From positions 62,001-126,000 of IMG/VR virus record IMGVR_UViG_3300044611_002466: a stretch of 64,000 bases of DNA; one strand, written 5' to 3'. How positions within the stretch are numbered: position 1 is the first letter of the stretch; each line of letters begins with the position of its first letter. Of the stretch, positions 1-8,968 are shown in pieces. A model generated the notes under the pieces. It was not told where the DNA came from and did no database searches. It saw only the letters and a program-made list of their open reading frames with translations. The translations under genes and the position numbers were made by a program. Origin of the DNA: a virus.

Positions 1-1
1 C

Positions 2-1504
2 TTCTACCTGGACGGGGACGGCGCGATCCACGTCGGCCCGAACATCCTGCGCAACAAGAGCTCCGGCATCCCGTTCTCGCTCGCGTCGGCGCTCGCAGAC
101 ATCTACGTGTCGTACACCGCGCTGCGTAGCGATGTGACCGCCTCCGCGGTGGCCCCGTCGCTGCTGGCCTTCAGCGACGTCGCCACTCTGGAAGCCAGCA
201 TCGGTCCCATCAGCACCAACAACCCCCTGGCGTTGGGCACCTTCCTCGCCATGGTCAACTGCCCGACCTACCAAGTCAGCGCGCTCGGTGTCGACGAGGC
301 GAGTGCGGCGGCCCCGTTCGGTACCCTGGATGGCTGGAGCCGCGCGATCGGGTTCCTGGAGAGCAAGGAGATCTACGCGCTGGCTCCGCTCACCGATGAC
401 GAGTACGTCCAGGGGCTCCTGGCCACTCACGTGCTCGCGATGAGCGCCCCGACTGAGCGCGGTGAGCGCATCCTGCTCATCTGGCAGCCCATCCCCTCGC
501 GGGCGGACACCATCACGGTGTCCAGCGGGGAGGACGGCGCGACGAACGGGACGAGCAACTCCTTCACCCTCGGGTCGAACCCGAACTCCGACCTCCTCGC
601 CAACGACATCGACCCGACCGATGCGATCGAGGTGAGCGAGAACCTCTACCTCGAGCTGGTGGTCGCCAGTTCCGGTGCCACGGAGCTGCGGCGCTACTCG
701 GTGTCGGAGGTCAATGGCGTGGTCCTCACGCTGCGCACGACCTTCGCCACCGACGAGAACGTGGATGGGTTCTTCACGACGGCGACGCTCAGCGAGGATC
801 TCTCCGCGGTCGACTACTCGCTGAAGATCCGCGGGGCCGAGCTGCTCATCGCCGGGACCGCCATCCCCGACCTCTCGGCGCGAGCCGCCGCGGCCGCCTC
901 GGCGGCAACCCCGTACGCCAGCAGGCGTGTCTACCTGCTGGCCTGCGAGGCGGTCGACACCAGCATCGACGGCGTGACGCAGAAGGTCGAGGGCTTCTAC
1001 GCCGCCGCGGCGGTGGCGGGCATGGTTGCCCAGCAGGCCCCGCAGCAGCCCTTCACCCACTTCCCGATTGGCGGAATCGGGAAGGTGTACGGCACCGATG
1101 ACACGTACAGCGAGCGACAGCTCGACGTCGTCGCGGACGGTGGCAGGTACGTGCTGGTGAACATGGGAGGCGCGGTGGTCTCCCGCAAGCAGCTCTCGAC
1201 CTCCACCACCAGCATCCAGAGCATGGAGATGTCGATCACCCGTGCGATCGACTACCTCGCCAAGGCCCTTCGCCTGACCCTCCGGGTCTTCATCGGGCGT
1301 TCCAACATCTCGTCCGGCTTCCTGGACCAGGTCACGATGGCGATCGAGGGGGCCCTCGACTACCACGAGAACCAGAAGGTGGTCAACAAGGCGGAGCTCA
1401 AGGAGCTCCTTCAGGATGAGAACCGCCCCGACACCGTGATCATCGAGGTGGAGGTCGAAGTGGCCTACCCCTGCAACAAGATCAAGGTCACCATCGTCTC
1501 CTGA
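2..1504 (+). CDS. Tail sheath protein (5' end cut by window)
   Basis: Open reading frame enters from the left edge, so the N-terminus is missing; 500 residues are visible. The segment ALAPLTDDEYVQGLLATHV followed by a statement of MSAPTERGERILLIWQP and the C-terminal part with FIGRSNISSGFLDQV and AYPCNKIKVTI resemble contractile-tail sheath proteins, whose C-terminal domain forms the interlocked core around the tube. A Ser/Thr/Asp-rich insertion near residues 170-280 looks like a surface domain. It is followed after 24 bases by a second virion gene and then a tube-like gene, the usual sheath-tube order. The GTG at 107 is internal and not the real start. Confidence 0.82.
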   Translation, partial: FYLDGDGAIHVGPNILRNKSSGIPFSLASALADIYVSYTALRSDVTASAVAPSLLAFSDVATLEASIGPISTNNPLALGTFLAMVNCPTYQVSALGVDEASAAAPFGTLDGWSRAIGFLESKEIYALAPLTDDEYVQGLLATHVLAMSAPTERGERILLIWQPIPSRADTITVSSGEDGATNGTSNSFTLGSNPNSDLLANDIDPTDAIEVSENLYLELVVASSGATELRRYSVSEVNGVVLTLRTTFATDENVDGFFTTATLSEDLSAVDYSLKIRGAELLIAGTAIPDLSARAAAAASAATPYASRRVYLLACEAVDTSIDGVTQKVEGFYAAAAVAGMVAQQAPQQPFTHFPIGGIGKVYGTDDTYSERQLDVVADGGRYVLVNMGGAVVSRKQLSTSTTSIQSMEMSITRAIDYLAKALRLTLRVFIGRSNISSGFLDQVTMAIEGALDYHENQKVVNKAELKELLQDENRPDTVIIEVEVEVAYPCNKIKVTIVS

Positions 1505-1528
1505 CCCCCGACCCTCTGCGGAGCCCAC

Positions 1529-2902
1529 ATGTCGACCGTCGCGAAGTGCCTTTCCAACGCCCCCTCCTACACCCGGCGCTACGTGGACACGTTCGCCACG
1601 CCGAAGCACCGCACGTTCGACGCGCGTGATGCGATCCTCGGCGACGCCCTCCAGATCTCCGAGGAGCGGCCGGACAGCTACTACCCGATGATCACCGACC
1701 TCGCTGAGGAGATCGTCCTCCTGGCCTCGGCCTCTCCCCTCACCGGCCTCGTGATCTCCGGCGCGAACTTCGTCGGCGATGCAGTGCGAGCCTCCGGCAT
1801 CAGCGATGAAGACGGGACCGTCACCACCAAGGAGCTGACCTGGACCCGAGTGGTCCCCGGCGACGAGGACATCACGGTCACCATCGCCTCCTCGGGCGTG
1901 GCGAACAACACCGTGACCTGCTCGTGGAACCCCTCCACCCTGGTCCTCACCGTCACCCGCGGCACCACGGCCACCGCCGATGACGTGTTCACCGCGGTCA
2001 ACTCCGACACGACCGGAAAGTGCATCGTCGACGTGACGAAGACCGGCCTCACCGCCGGCGGCGTACCGACGGCCGGGTCCATCACCCTCACCGGAGGCTC
2101 CGGCAAGCTGCTGACGCTCTCGATCGGCAGCACCGCTCTCGACGGTGGGACCGAAGGCTGCGGCATCACCGCCGTGACCGACAGTGCGATCACCTTCGAC
2201 TTCGACGCCTCGACCGAGACCAGCGGAGCGATGGTCCTCCTGCAGCTCCGCTGCGACGGGGTCTTGGTCACCCCGATCCCGCTCATCGTCGACTTCCCGA
2301 CCGTGACGGTCGCAGACCTGGCCATCACCGCCGCCAAGTTCGCAGTCGGGGCCCTCTCCGCCGACGCCACTGGTCGCGCCGCGATGGCGACCGACTACTT
2401 CAACGCCGCCACCCTCCTCCTCAAGTTCGCGGACGGCTGCTTCGCCGCGGACACCGCCACGCGCGCCCTCTTCGGCGACGGGATCTGGACCTCGGAGAAG
2501 CTCGCCGAGACGACGATCCAGTACGCCGAGATCAGCATCAACTCGGCGGCCATCAAGCAGCTCTTCACCGCCCCCTACACCCTCGTCGCAGGGGTGGCCG
2601 GGAAGGTCGTCGAGTTCCTGAGCGCCACGGTGATGCTCGACTACGGCACGGTCCAGTACGCCACCCAGGGCACCTTGGTGGTCGTCGAGGAGACCTCGAA
2701 CACCGTCATGTCGTTGGACCTCGCGAACACCCTGCTCTACGCTTCCGCGGATCGCGTGAGCACCCTCAAGCCCCTCGCCACCGACGTCGTGCTGACCTCG
2801 GGCAAGGGCCTCAAGCTCGCCTGCAAGACCGCCGACCCGACGGCCGGTGACGGCGTTCTGCGCGTGAAGGTCGCCTACCGCGTCCACACCACCGGGTTCT
2901 AA
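1529..2902 (+). CDS. Putative virion structural protein
   Basis: 457 residues beginning MSTVAKCLSNAPSYTRRY, with GCGGAG upstream of the ATG. The central part is rich in Thr, Val, Gly and Ser in alternating beta-type patterns (for example ITVTIASSGVANNTVTCSW), like an Ig-like or beta-sandwich decoration domain; the C-terminal third is more globular. It sits between sheath and tube-like genes on the same strand and ends just before a perfect hairpin. I do not recognise a specific family; tail-associated or decoration protein is an inference from position and composition. Confidence 0.6.
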   Translation: MSTVAKCLSNAPSYTRRYVDTFATPKHRTFDARDAILGDALQISEERPDSYYPMITDLAEEIVLLASASPLTGLVISGANFVGDAVRASGISDEDGTVTTKELTWTRVVPGDEDITVTIASSGVANNTVTCSWNPSTLVLTVTRGTTATADDVFTAVNSDTTGKCIVDVTKTGLTAGGVPTAGSITLTGGSGKLLTLSIGSTALDGGTEGCGITAVTDSAITFDFDASTETSGAMVLLQLRCDGVLVTPIPLIVDFPTVTVADLAITAAKFAVGALSADATGRAAMATDYFNAATLLLKFADGCFAADTATRALFGDGIWTSEKLAETTIQYAEISINSAAIKQLFTAPYTLVAGVAGKVVEFLSATVMLDYGTVQYATQGTLVVVEETSNTVMSLDLANTLLYASADRVSTLKPLATDVVLTSGKGLKLACKTADPTAGDGVLRVKVAYRVHTTGF

Positions 2903-2908
2903 GATAAC

Positions 2909-2939
2909 GAAGGGGGCGGGCAGTGTGCCCGCCCCCTTC
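2909..2939 (+). terminator. GC-rich hairpin after the 1529-2902 gene
   Basis: Perfect 12-base inverted repeat GAAGGGGGCGGG / CCCGCCCCCTTC with a 7-base loop, starting 6 bases after the stop codon. No T-run follows, so it may be a weak terminator, a transcript-stability element, or an expression-level switch before the tube-like gene. Confidence 0.55.
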
Positions 2940-2976
2940 ACATCGAACATCGCTCCCCAAGCAGGAAGGCAGCATC

Positions 2977-3678
2977 ATGGCGACCGTCTCAAACTGGAGC
3001 CCCTACGACCAGTTCGTCCAGGGGGGTATGGTCGATGGGCGTTACATGAACGCGGCTTACACGCTCATCGCCGCGGGCCCTCCCCGCTTGGCGAACGTGG
3101 GAGGGCCCGCGTTCCTGGCGGCGGCGTTCGCCGCGGGGAGCTCCGCCGCCGATCAGATCGCCTACCCGATCGGGGTGGTGCAGAGCTTCTCTCTTGGCCA
3201 CTCGATGCAGCTCAACAGGTTCTTCGAGCTGGGCTCTGAGCGGAGCTACGTCGTCCCCGGCCGCGTGATGGGCCAGCTCTCGCTGTCGCGCATCATGTAC
3301 CACGGACCCTCGCTGCTGCGCGTCCTCTACGCGTACTACCAGGACCTCGTCCCGAAGACGGTCATTCCGGCCCTGTTCGCGAACGTGGGCGCCGGCACCG
3401 TGGCCAACCCCCACGACGTCGTCATCCCTCCTGGATACGAGAACGTCTACTTGAACCTGGCCTCGGACTTGTTCAAGCAGCCCATGGGACTGCTGACCAT
3501 GTTCAAGGACTCGAACGAGGACACGATGGCCGCGTACTACTTCGAGAGCTCCTACGTCTCGAACCACTCTCTTGCGACCGACGCGATGGGCACGGTCATG
3601 CAGGAGCAGGTGGGCGTCCAGTTCGAGCGCATGATCCCCATCGCTACCAAGGTCGTCGGCCTCATCAGCGGCCTGTAG
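2977..3678 (+). CDS. Putative tail tube protein
   Basis: 233 residues from the ATG at 2977 (AGGAAGG 9 bases upstream); an in-frame GTG at 2923 would start inside the hairpin and is rejected. The segment VVQSFSLGHSMQLNRFFELG followed by SERSYVVPGRV and then LSLSRIMYHG resembles the pattern in tube and tube-like proteins where a reference to an axis or property is followed by a glycine turn and an SISR/NxTxxRG-like strand. Its place downstream of the sheath supports tail tube. The family was not confirmed by alignment. Confidence 0.55.
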   Translation: MATVSNWSPYDQFVQGGMVDGRYMNAAYTLIAAGPPRLANVGGPAFLAAAFAAGSSAADQIAYPIGVVQSFSLGHSMQLNRFFELGSERSYVVPGRVMGQLSLSRIMYHGPSLLRVLYAYYQDLVPKTVIPALFANVGAGTVANPHDVVIPPGYENVYLNLASDLFKQPMGLLTMFKDSNEDTMAAYYFESSYVSNHSLATDAMGTVMQEQVGVQFERMIPIATKVVGLISGL

Positions 3679-3688
3679 GGGGCCCTGA

Positions 3689-6106
3689 ATGTTGTCCGCC
3701 TCGAGCTCTGCGGGGCATCGCGTCCCCCTACCTCCGCGTGCTGTTGCCGGGGGGCGCATCTTCGCCGAGCTCGGGACCAAGCTCGCGGACCTGATGCCCG
3801 CTCCGACGCAGCCGAGCTCGGCCCTTCGCCCTGGCGTGGAGTTCCGTCCCCACCAGGAGGACGCCATCCAGAAGGCCATGCGGCAGAACGGCAACCTGCT
3901 GCTGAGCCACCCAGTCGGCTCCGGCAAGACGGTCACGGCCATCGGCGCGTTCGAGCGGCTGCGGCAGGCAGGGAGGGCCACGCGGGCCCTCATCGTGACC
4001 CCGGCCTCCCTGCGGAAGAACTTCACCGACGAGGGAGTGCACAAGTTCACGACGGACCACTGCACCGTGTTCGGCAACGCCCAGGAGGTGGCCGCGGGTC
4101 AGGGCCGAGCTCTCGACAACCCGGACCCCGACTCCCGCTACCACGTGGTCAGCTACGACCTCTTCCGCGCGGCCCCCGAGGCGTACATCAAGGCCTCTGG
4201 GGCGGACACCGTCATCTACGACGAGCTCCACAAGATCAAGAACATCGGTGCCACGGGCAAGGCGCTGAAGGACGCCAGGAAGTTCCACCGGAACTTCATC
4301 GGCCTCACGGGCTCCATCGTCAGCAACACCCCTGCCGACCTGGTACCGCTCATCGACGCCATGACGGACGGGAAGCATCACCTGGGCACCAAGGAGAACT
4401 TCGAGCGGAGGTTCATGACCGACGACGGGAAGCTGCAGAACACGCCCATCGTGCGGATGTTGTTGAACCCCTACATCCACCACGTCGACGCCGCGGCGAG
4501 CTCCGGCAACATGCCGGTGAAGGAGACGGAGACCATCAAGGTCGACATGTCCCCCGAGCAGCGCGAGCTCTACCAGTACGTCGTGGGGAGGATGGATCCG
4601 GTCACCGCGCTGAAGTTCCGCTTTGGCACGTCGAAGCTGAAGACCAACGACGTCAACAACATCTTCAACAAGATGACCCAGGCGAGGCAGGTCTCCAACG
4701 CCATCCACACGGTCAACAAGTCGGTGACGCTCTCTGAGAGTGCAGAGCGCTCTCCGAAGATTCGGAAGATCCTGGACGACGTGGAGGACCACCTCAGGGA
4801 CACGCCAGACGGCCAGGTCATCATCTACTCGAACATGATCCACGGCGGCCTCGACGTCATCGGGCAGGGCCTGCGCGACCGCGGCATCGACCACGGGATC
4901 TTCATGGGCAAGGGCCAGCCCGGGTCCACCGAGAAGAGCCGGACGCAGGCGGTCTCGGACTACCAAGCTGGCAAGAAGAAGGTCATCCTCCTCTCCTCCG
5001 CCGGTGGCGAGGGGCTGAACCTCGGCAACACGACCTTCGTGGCCAACGTCGATGGACACTTCAACCCTGAGAAGATCCACCAAGCAGAGGCCCGCGGTGT
5101 GCGCGCCGGCGGGCAGGCCCACCGCGCCCAGGCCGATCGCAAGGTCATCGTCAGGCGCTACGTCACGAGGGTCCCGCTCTCGACGTCGACGGTCCTCAAG
5201 GACACGATGAACCTCGTCGCGCCCAGCCAGATCATCACGCGGGCCCTGGAAGGGCAGCCGGTGTTCTACAACCCCCTGAAGAGGGAGCGGTCTCCGGACG
5301 AGTGGGCTTACGAGGTCGCAGGGCTAAAGGACGAGCGGAACAAGGCTCTCCGCGGCAACCTCGACAAGTCGGCTGAGCAGGTGCCGGACAGCGTCGAGGA
5401 CATGTTGGACCTCCTCGAGGCAGGCGTTGTCGCGCGAGCGGAGGACCGAGCACTGCCGCTGGTGAAGGAGGCCGTTGCGAAGGTGGACCACAAGGAACGG
5501 CGGATGGCCGCCGACCGCATTCCGATGCAACCGCACCGGCTCGTCAAGTCCGACCGCGTCGTGATGAACGCGTACATGAAGGAGTTCTCCCCCCACCTCG
5601 AAGAGGCCACGGACCCGGCCACGGTCGCGCTCCCCGCGGACAAGCAGCTGCGCGAGCAGGAGTACATCGCTGCGCTCCGGGCCTACTACCGGGAGGCAGC
5701 CAAGGGAGGCGGTACCGGACTGTCGAAGGCCACGACAGACGAGGAGCGGAAGAAGGAGGTGTGGCGCAATGCCGCGCTCGCCGGAGGCATCGGAACCGTC
5801 TGGGGCGGTACGCAGGGCACAGTTCAGGCGGTGGCCGGCGGCCTGCCCCTCACACACTCGCTGATGTTTGGCGCGGGGACGGCCGCCCTCCTCGGCGGTA
5901 CCTTCGGTGGCATGACCCTCTGGGATGGGATGCGCAATCCCGCCTACAGCACTCCCGCCACGCGTGCCAGGAAGACCGGCAAGCTGACCGACGCTCAGAT
6001 GGTACAGCTCCTCCGCGGCCTGGAGGTGCAGCAGAAGGAGGAGAAGACCCACCGATTCGCCGTAGGATCCACTCCTCGGGCTACCACTACTACCCTCCCT
6101 TCTTGA
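3689..6106 (+). CDS. SNF2-type superfamily 2 helicase with hydrophobic C-terminus, virion-associated candidate
   Basis: 805 residues. Walker A HPVGSGKT at 74-81, DELH box at 178-181, motif III GLTGSIVSN, and a C-terminal helicase lobe with LLSSAGGEGLNLGN and a QAEARGVRAGG arginine-finger region, so both RecA-like lobes of an SNF2/RapA-like ATPase are present. Unusually, residues about 690-745 form two glycine-rich hydrophobic segments (for example SLMFGAGTAALLGGTFGG) that look like membrane or membrane-fusing helices. Lying inside the tail gene block and upstream of a polyvalent protein with similar segments, it may be packaged and ejected with the DNA; that is inference. Confidence 0.85.
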   Translation: MLSASSSAGHRVPLPPRAVAGGRIFAELGTKLADLMPAPTQPSSALRPGVEFRPHQEDAIQKAMRQNGNLLLSHPVGSGKTVTAIGAFERLRQAGRATRALIVTPASLRKNFTDEGVHKFTTDHCTVFGNAQEVAAGQGRALDNPDPDSRYHVVSYDLFRAAPEAYIKASGADTVIYDELHKIKNIGATGKALKDARKFHRNFIGLTGSIVSNTPADLVPLIDAMTDGKHHLGTKENFERRFMTDDGKLQNTPIVRMLLNPYIHHVDAAASSGNMPVKETETIKVDMSPEQRELYQYVVGRMDPVTALKFRFGTSKLKTNDVNNIFNKMTQARQVSNAIHTVNKSVTLSESAERSPKIRKILDDVEDHLRDTPDGQVIIYSNMIHGGLDVIGQGLRDRGIDHGIFMGKGQPGSTEKSRTQAVSDYQAGKKKVILLSSAGGEGLNLGNTTFVANVDGHFNPEKIHQAEARGVRAGGQAHRAQADRKVIVRRYVTRVPLSTSTVLKDTMNLVAPSQIITRALEGQPVFYNPLKRERSPDEWAYEVAGLKDERNKALRGNLDKSAEQVPDSVEDMLDLLEAGVVARAEDRALPLVKEAVAKVDHKERRMAADRIPMQPHRLVKSDRVVMNAYMKEFSPHLEEATDPATVALPADKQLREQEYIAALRAYYREAAKGGGTGLSKATTDEERKKEVWRNAALAGGIGTVWGGTQGTVQAVAGGLPLTHSLMFGAGTAALLGGTFGGMTLWDGMRNPAYSTPATRARKTGKLTDAQMVQLLRGLEVQQKEEKTHRFAVGSTPRATTTTLPS

Positions 6107-6146
6107 GGGACATCGCCGACGGGCGCGTCGAGTTACAGGGAGGCCC

Positions 6147-8207
6147 ATGTCTGAACTACCCCCCTCCGTAGAGCGAGCCATCGGTACCACCGTGCACTGG
6201 GCCGCCTTCGCGGACGAGCTCGGGAAGCAGGCTGCCGTGGTGGAGGTCGCACACAACTTCCACCCCGTCGTCGTGCAGCCTCCGCGGGCGAAGCGTGCGA
6301 AGTTCCCCTTCACTGGCTTTATCGACTTCCAGGGCATCAAGATCGACGTCGAGAACAAGAAGGGCGAGTACCGCCGCGGGAAGGACAAGGACGGGCACGA
6401 GTGGAAGTGCCTGATGCACTCGCACTACGGCGAGATCCGGGACACGGAGGGCACCGACGGCGACAAGCTCGACGTCTACGTTGGCCCCAACCACGACTCG
6501 AGCTTGGTCGTGGTCGTTCGACAGCTCAAGCCAGACACAGGAGCCTTCGACGAAGACAAGGTGATGCTCGGGTACGACTCAGTGGAAGAGGCCATCGGAG
6601 CCTATAAGAAGCAGTATGACAAGCCTGGCTTCTACAAGGACGGTGGCCACAAGGTGATGCCGATCGGTGAGTTCTGGCGGTGGGTGCACGACCGCGAGAA
6701 CTACGGCAAGAAGGTGGCTGGATTCCTACATGACCTGACCGGCAGAAGTCTGGACGAGGCGCGCAAGGCGCACGTGCGTAGGGTGGAAGAACACAATGCC
6801 CACCTGCAGGGCGCGATCCGCGACTACGACGAGATGCGTGACTTGGTGGAGCAGTCAGCCCGATGGAAGTCGACGAGGCTTGGGAGGCACCGCAAGCGCC
6901 TTGCCGACGCCGCCAAGTCCGTCGAGCGTATTGCGGCCCTGGCTCCTCCGCATTTCGACCCCTCTCCGATCGCCAGGAGGATCCGAAACACGCGTCTCGG
7001 CACCGCGGCTGTTCTCGGTGGGGGCGCGTTGCTCACGGGGCTTGCCGCGCACCGTCACAGACAACCCGAGGCGAAGAAGGCGGCGGCCCCCCTGGACGCG
7101 GGGGTGCGAGAGTTCGCCCTGCACCCTCGTCTCCAGAAGGCGCTGGGTGGTGTAGCCGCCGCCGGAGGCCTGTACGCGGGGTACAAGTACCGCCAGCGGG
7201 AGCGCCTGAAGGAGCTGGAGTCCGGCACGCCCAGTATGGGCAGACACGCGCTGGAAGGAGGAGCAGCGGGCGTCCTCGCAGGCGCGAGTCTCGGCGGAGC
7301 AGCGGTACACAAGGCCAAGCCCGTGCTCGCGCGGATGCGGGACCTTACTGCACCAGTCGCGGCAGCTATGACAGAGAGCGCCAAGACGATGCGGAACTCG
7401 GGGATGTCCCCGGAGAAGATCAAGCAGACCGTTCTCCAGAACCCCGTGTCCGTCAAGGGACTGCACGTGGCGCGAGCAGGGCATGCGGCGCACCTGCTCC
7501 ACGGGAAGCTCAGTGTCGGGAGGGGTGCCCTGGCAGGCGCAGCCATCGCTGGTATTGCTGGCGCCGGGCTCGCGGCACGCGGCGCACGCGGAGACGAGGC
7601 GAAGGCTGACCTCCGCGGAGAGCAGCGACGGCTCAAGCGCGGCCCGTACGCCCAGCCTAAGGAGGCCGGTGCGAGCCCCCTCTCTGCGGCGGGGACTGCT
7701 ACTCCCAGCGGCCTCGTAGCACGGAACAAGATGCAGAAGACGGCGCCCCCGCACTACACCCCACCGCCTGCTGCCGTACAGGTCGCGCCCTCGCCGTGGA
7801 CAAAGGGAGCGGACGCTGAGCTGCCCGGCGTCGGTGACGAGGGAGAGCGGCCGCACATCCCTGGGATGAAGCAGCCTCGCCTGGCCACTCCACGCCTGAA
7901 CCCCGACCAAGGGAAGCACATCCCCACGAACCCCTTCCGCGGCAGCTGGAAGAAGCTGGGAGGCGGTCCCTTACACGAGGTCGCCGAGGTGGCGCACCAC
8001 TTGACCGCTGCGATCCCTGAGAAGGTGAAGCACGGCATCCTGGGCGCTGGCATCTTGGGCGCGGGGGCCCTGGGGCTAAAAGCAACCGCCGACCAGGTGG
8101 TCAATCCCCGCCCTGAGGGGGTTGGCTTAGGCGCTGGAGCGCGAGCCGGCCAGAAGGCTCTGACTCTTGGGCTCTCGCGGGCTGGATCGGGGCCCGTGCA
8201 GTATTAG
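6147..8207 (+). CDS. Polyvalent-type protein with inorganic-pyrophosphatase-like domain
   Basis: 686 residues. Residues about 45-200 match the phage/plasmid Inorganic Pyrophosphatase domain of polyvalent proteins: GTDGDKLDVYVGPN (about 100-113), FDEDKVMLGYDSVEEAI, and MPIGEFWRW. The remaining 480 residues alternate basic stretches with at least five Gly/Ala-rich hydrophobic segments (such as ALAGAAIAGIAGAGLAARGA), suggesting membrane insertion. Polyvalent proteins are known as multi-domain proteins delivered with incoming DNA. Near the N-terminus is FADELGKQA, a short motif I associate with phage internal virion proteins. Start ATG at 6147 has GGGAGG upstream. The 3' end overlaps the convergent minus-strand gene at 8101 by 107 bases. 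Confidence 0.8.
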   Translation: MSELPPSVERAIGTTVHWAAFADELGKQAAVVEVAHNFHPVVVQPPRAKRAKFPFTGFIDFQGIKIDVENKKGEYRRGKDKDGHEWKCLMHSHYGEIRDTEGTDGDKLDVYVGPNHDSSLVVVVRQLKPDTGAFDEDKVMLGYDSVEEAIGAYKKQYDKPGFYKDGGHKVMPIGEFWRWVHDRENYGKKVAGFLHDLTGRSLDEARKAHVRRVEEHNAHLQGAIRDYDEMRDLVEQSARWKSTRLGRHRKRLADAAKSVERIAALAPPHFDPSPIARRIRNTRLGTAAVLGGGALLTGLAAHRHRQPEAKKAAAPLDAGVREFALHPRLQKALGGVAAAGGLYAGYKYRQRERLKELESGTPSMGRHALEGGAAGVLAGASLGGAAVHKAKPVLARMRDLTAPVAAAMTESAKTMRNSGMSPEKIKQTVLQNPVSVKGLHVARAGHAAHLLHGKLSVGRGALAGAAIAGIAGAGLAARGARGDEAKADLRGEQRRLKRGPYAQPKEAGASPLSAAGTATPSGLVARNKMQKTAPPHYTPPPAAVQVAPSPWTKGADAELPGVGDEGERPHIPGMKQPRLATPRLNPDQGKHIPTNPFRGSWKKLGGGPLHEVAEVAHHLTAAIPEKVKHGILGAGILGAGALGLKATADQVVNPRPEGVGLGAGARAGQKALTLGLSRAGSGPVQY

Positions 8208-8364
8208 AGAGCACGGCCCCGGTCTCTGGGTCGTAGGTGCCCTCGTCCACGATGGCGAGCTCCACCAAGAGCTCGAGCACCTCCTCCGGCCGAACGCGAC
8301 GGCCCGCCTCCCGTGAGAGAGTGCGGGCCGTGCGCTCGAGGTAGCGGAGGTGGTGGGGCTGCAT
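8101..8364 (-). CDS. Small unknown protein, last gene of the minus-strand block
   Basis: 87 residues starting MQPHHLRYLERTARTLSREA, mostly helical with acidic and basic residues, reminiscent of small ribbon-helix-helix or antitoxin-like proteins but without a clear match. The C-terminal 35 residues run antisense to the end of the pyrophosphatase-domain gene. A G-rich stretch precedes the ATG but no clean ribosome binding site. The true stop could be what defines the convergent junction; moderate confidence that it is expressed. Confidence 0.5.
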   Translation of the reverse strand: MQPHHLRYLERTARTLSREAGRRVRPEEVLELLVELAIVDEGTYDPETGAVLSNTARAPIQPARAQESEPSGRLALQRLSQPPQGGD

Positions 8365-8384
8365 CCCCCACCACTACCACCCCC

Positions 8385-8669
8385 TCAGTGGTTCCGCTTG
8401 CGGCCCCGACGGTAGGACGCGTAGCGGAGCTTCCGGACCCAGACACGCACCGACGCGTAGACCAGCCACGCCACCGCGCGGAAGTACGACGAGCAGTCGA
8501 TGACCGCCTCCGTCTCCCGCAGCTGCTTCTCGAGCAGCGCCCGTTCCGTCTGCGCGTACGACAAGGCGGACCACGCCCAGTTCTTCGCCCCCTGCAGTCC
8601 GTACTGCGGATCTGCGACCATCTCATCGAAGGTCTCGTGGAACTCCTTCCTGTCTACATCGAAGCTCAC
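8385..8669 (-). CDS. Unknown 94-residue protein
   Basis: Starts at GTG 8669 with GGAGGAG upstream, the stop of the preceding gene overlapping the start (GTGA). Sequence begins MSFDVDRKEFHETFDEMV; a hydrophobic, aromatic stretch (YFRAVAWLVYASVRVWV) lies near a very basic C-terminus ending RRGRKRNH. The pattern could be an amphipathic membrane-surface or nucleic-acid-binding helix. No family recognised. Confidence 0.65.
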   Translation of the reverse strand: MSFDVDRKEFHETFDEMVADPQYGLQGAKNWAWSALSYAQTERALLEKQLRETEAVIDCSSYFRAVAWLVYASVRVWVRKLRYASYRRGRKRNH

Positions 8670-8968
8670 GACGCACTCTCCTCCGGTGGAAGGTGTTCGA
8701 GTGCCGGGCGCGTCGCCTGCCACTCCAAGGTGCCGCCGCTATCGCCGACCGCCACCGCCTGGAGGAAGTCCATCCGCAGCCCCACCAGGCGCGCTCTGCC
8801 GTACCCCCCAGGTCCCGTGTAGTGAGCGACCACGGAATCGAAGAGTTCGCGATCTTCGTAGTACTTCACCCAGTGCAGGTCCCCGTGGACCGAGAACCCG
8901 ATCTTGAAGAGCGTGACCGGACGCCCACCGAGGTTGTTGAACTTGTCGAGATGTGTCGACTGCTTCAT
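8666..8968 (-). CDS. Unknown 100-residue protein
   Basis: ATG at 8968 with GAGGAGAGGA upstream; start overlaps the stop of the preceding zinc-ribbon gene. Begins MKQSTHLDKFNNLGG and contains mixed alpha/beta sequence (TLFKIGFSVHGDLHWVKYYE). Not recognised. Coupled in a run of four overlapping genes from 9993 to 8385, so it is probably co-translated with them. Confidence 0.65.
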   Translation of the reverse strand: MKQSTHLDKFNNLGGRPVTLFKIGFSVHGDLHWVKYYEDRELFDSVVAHYTGPGGYGRARLVGLRMDFLQAVAVGDSGGTLEWQATRPALEHLPPEESAS

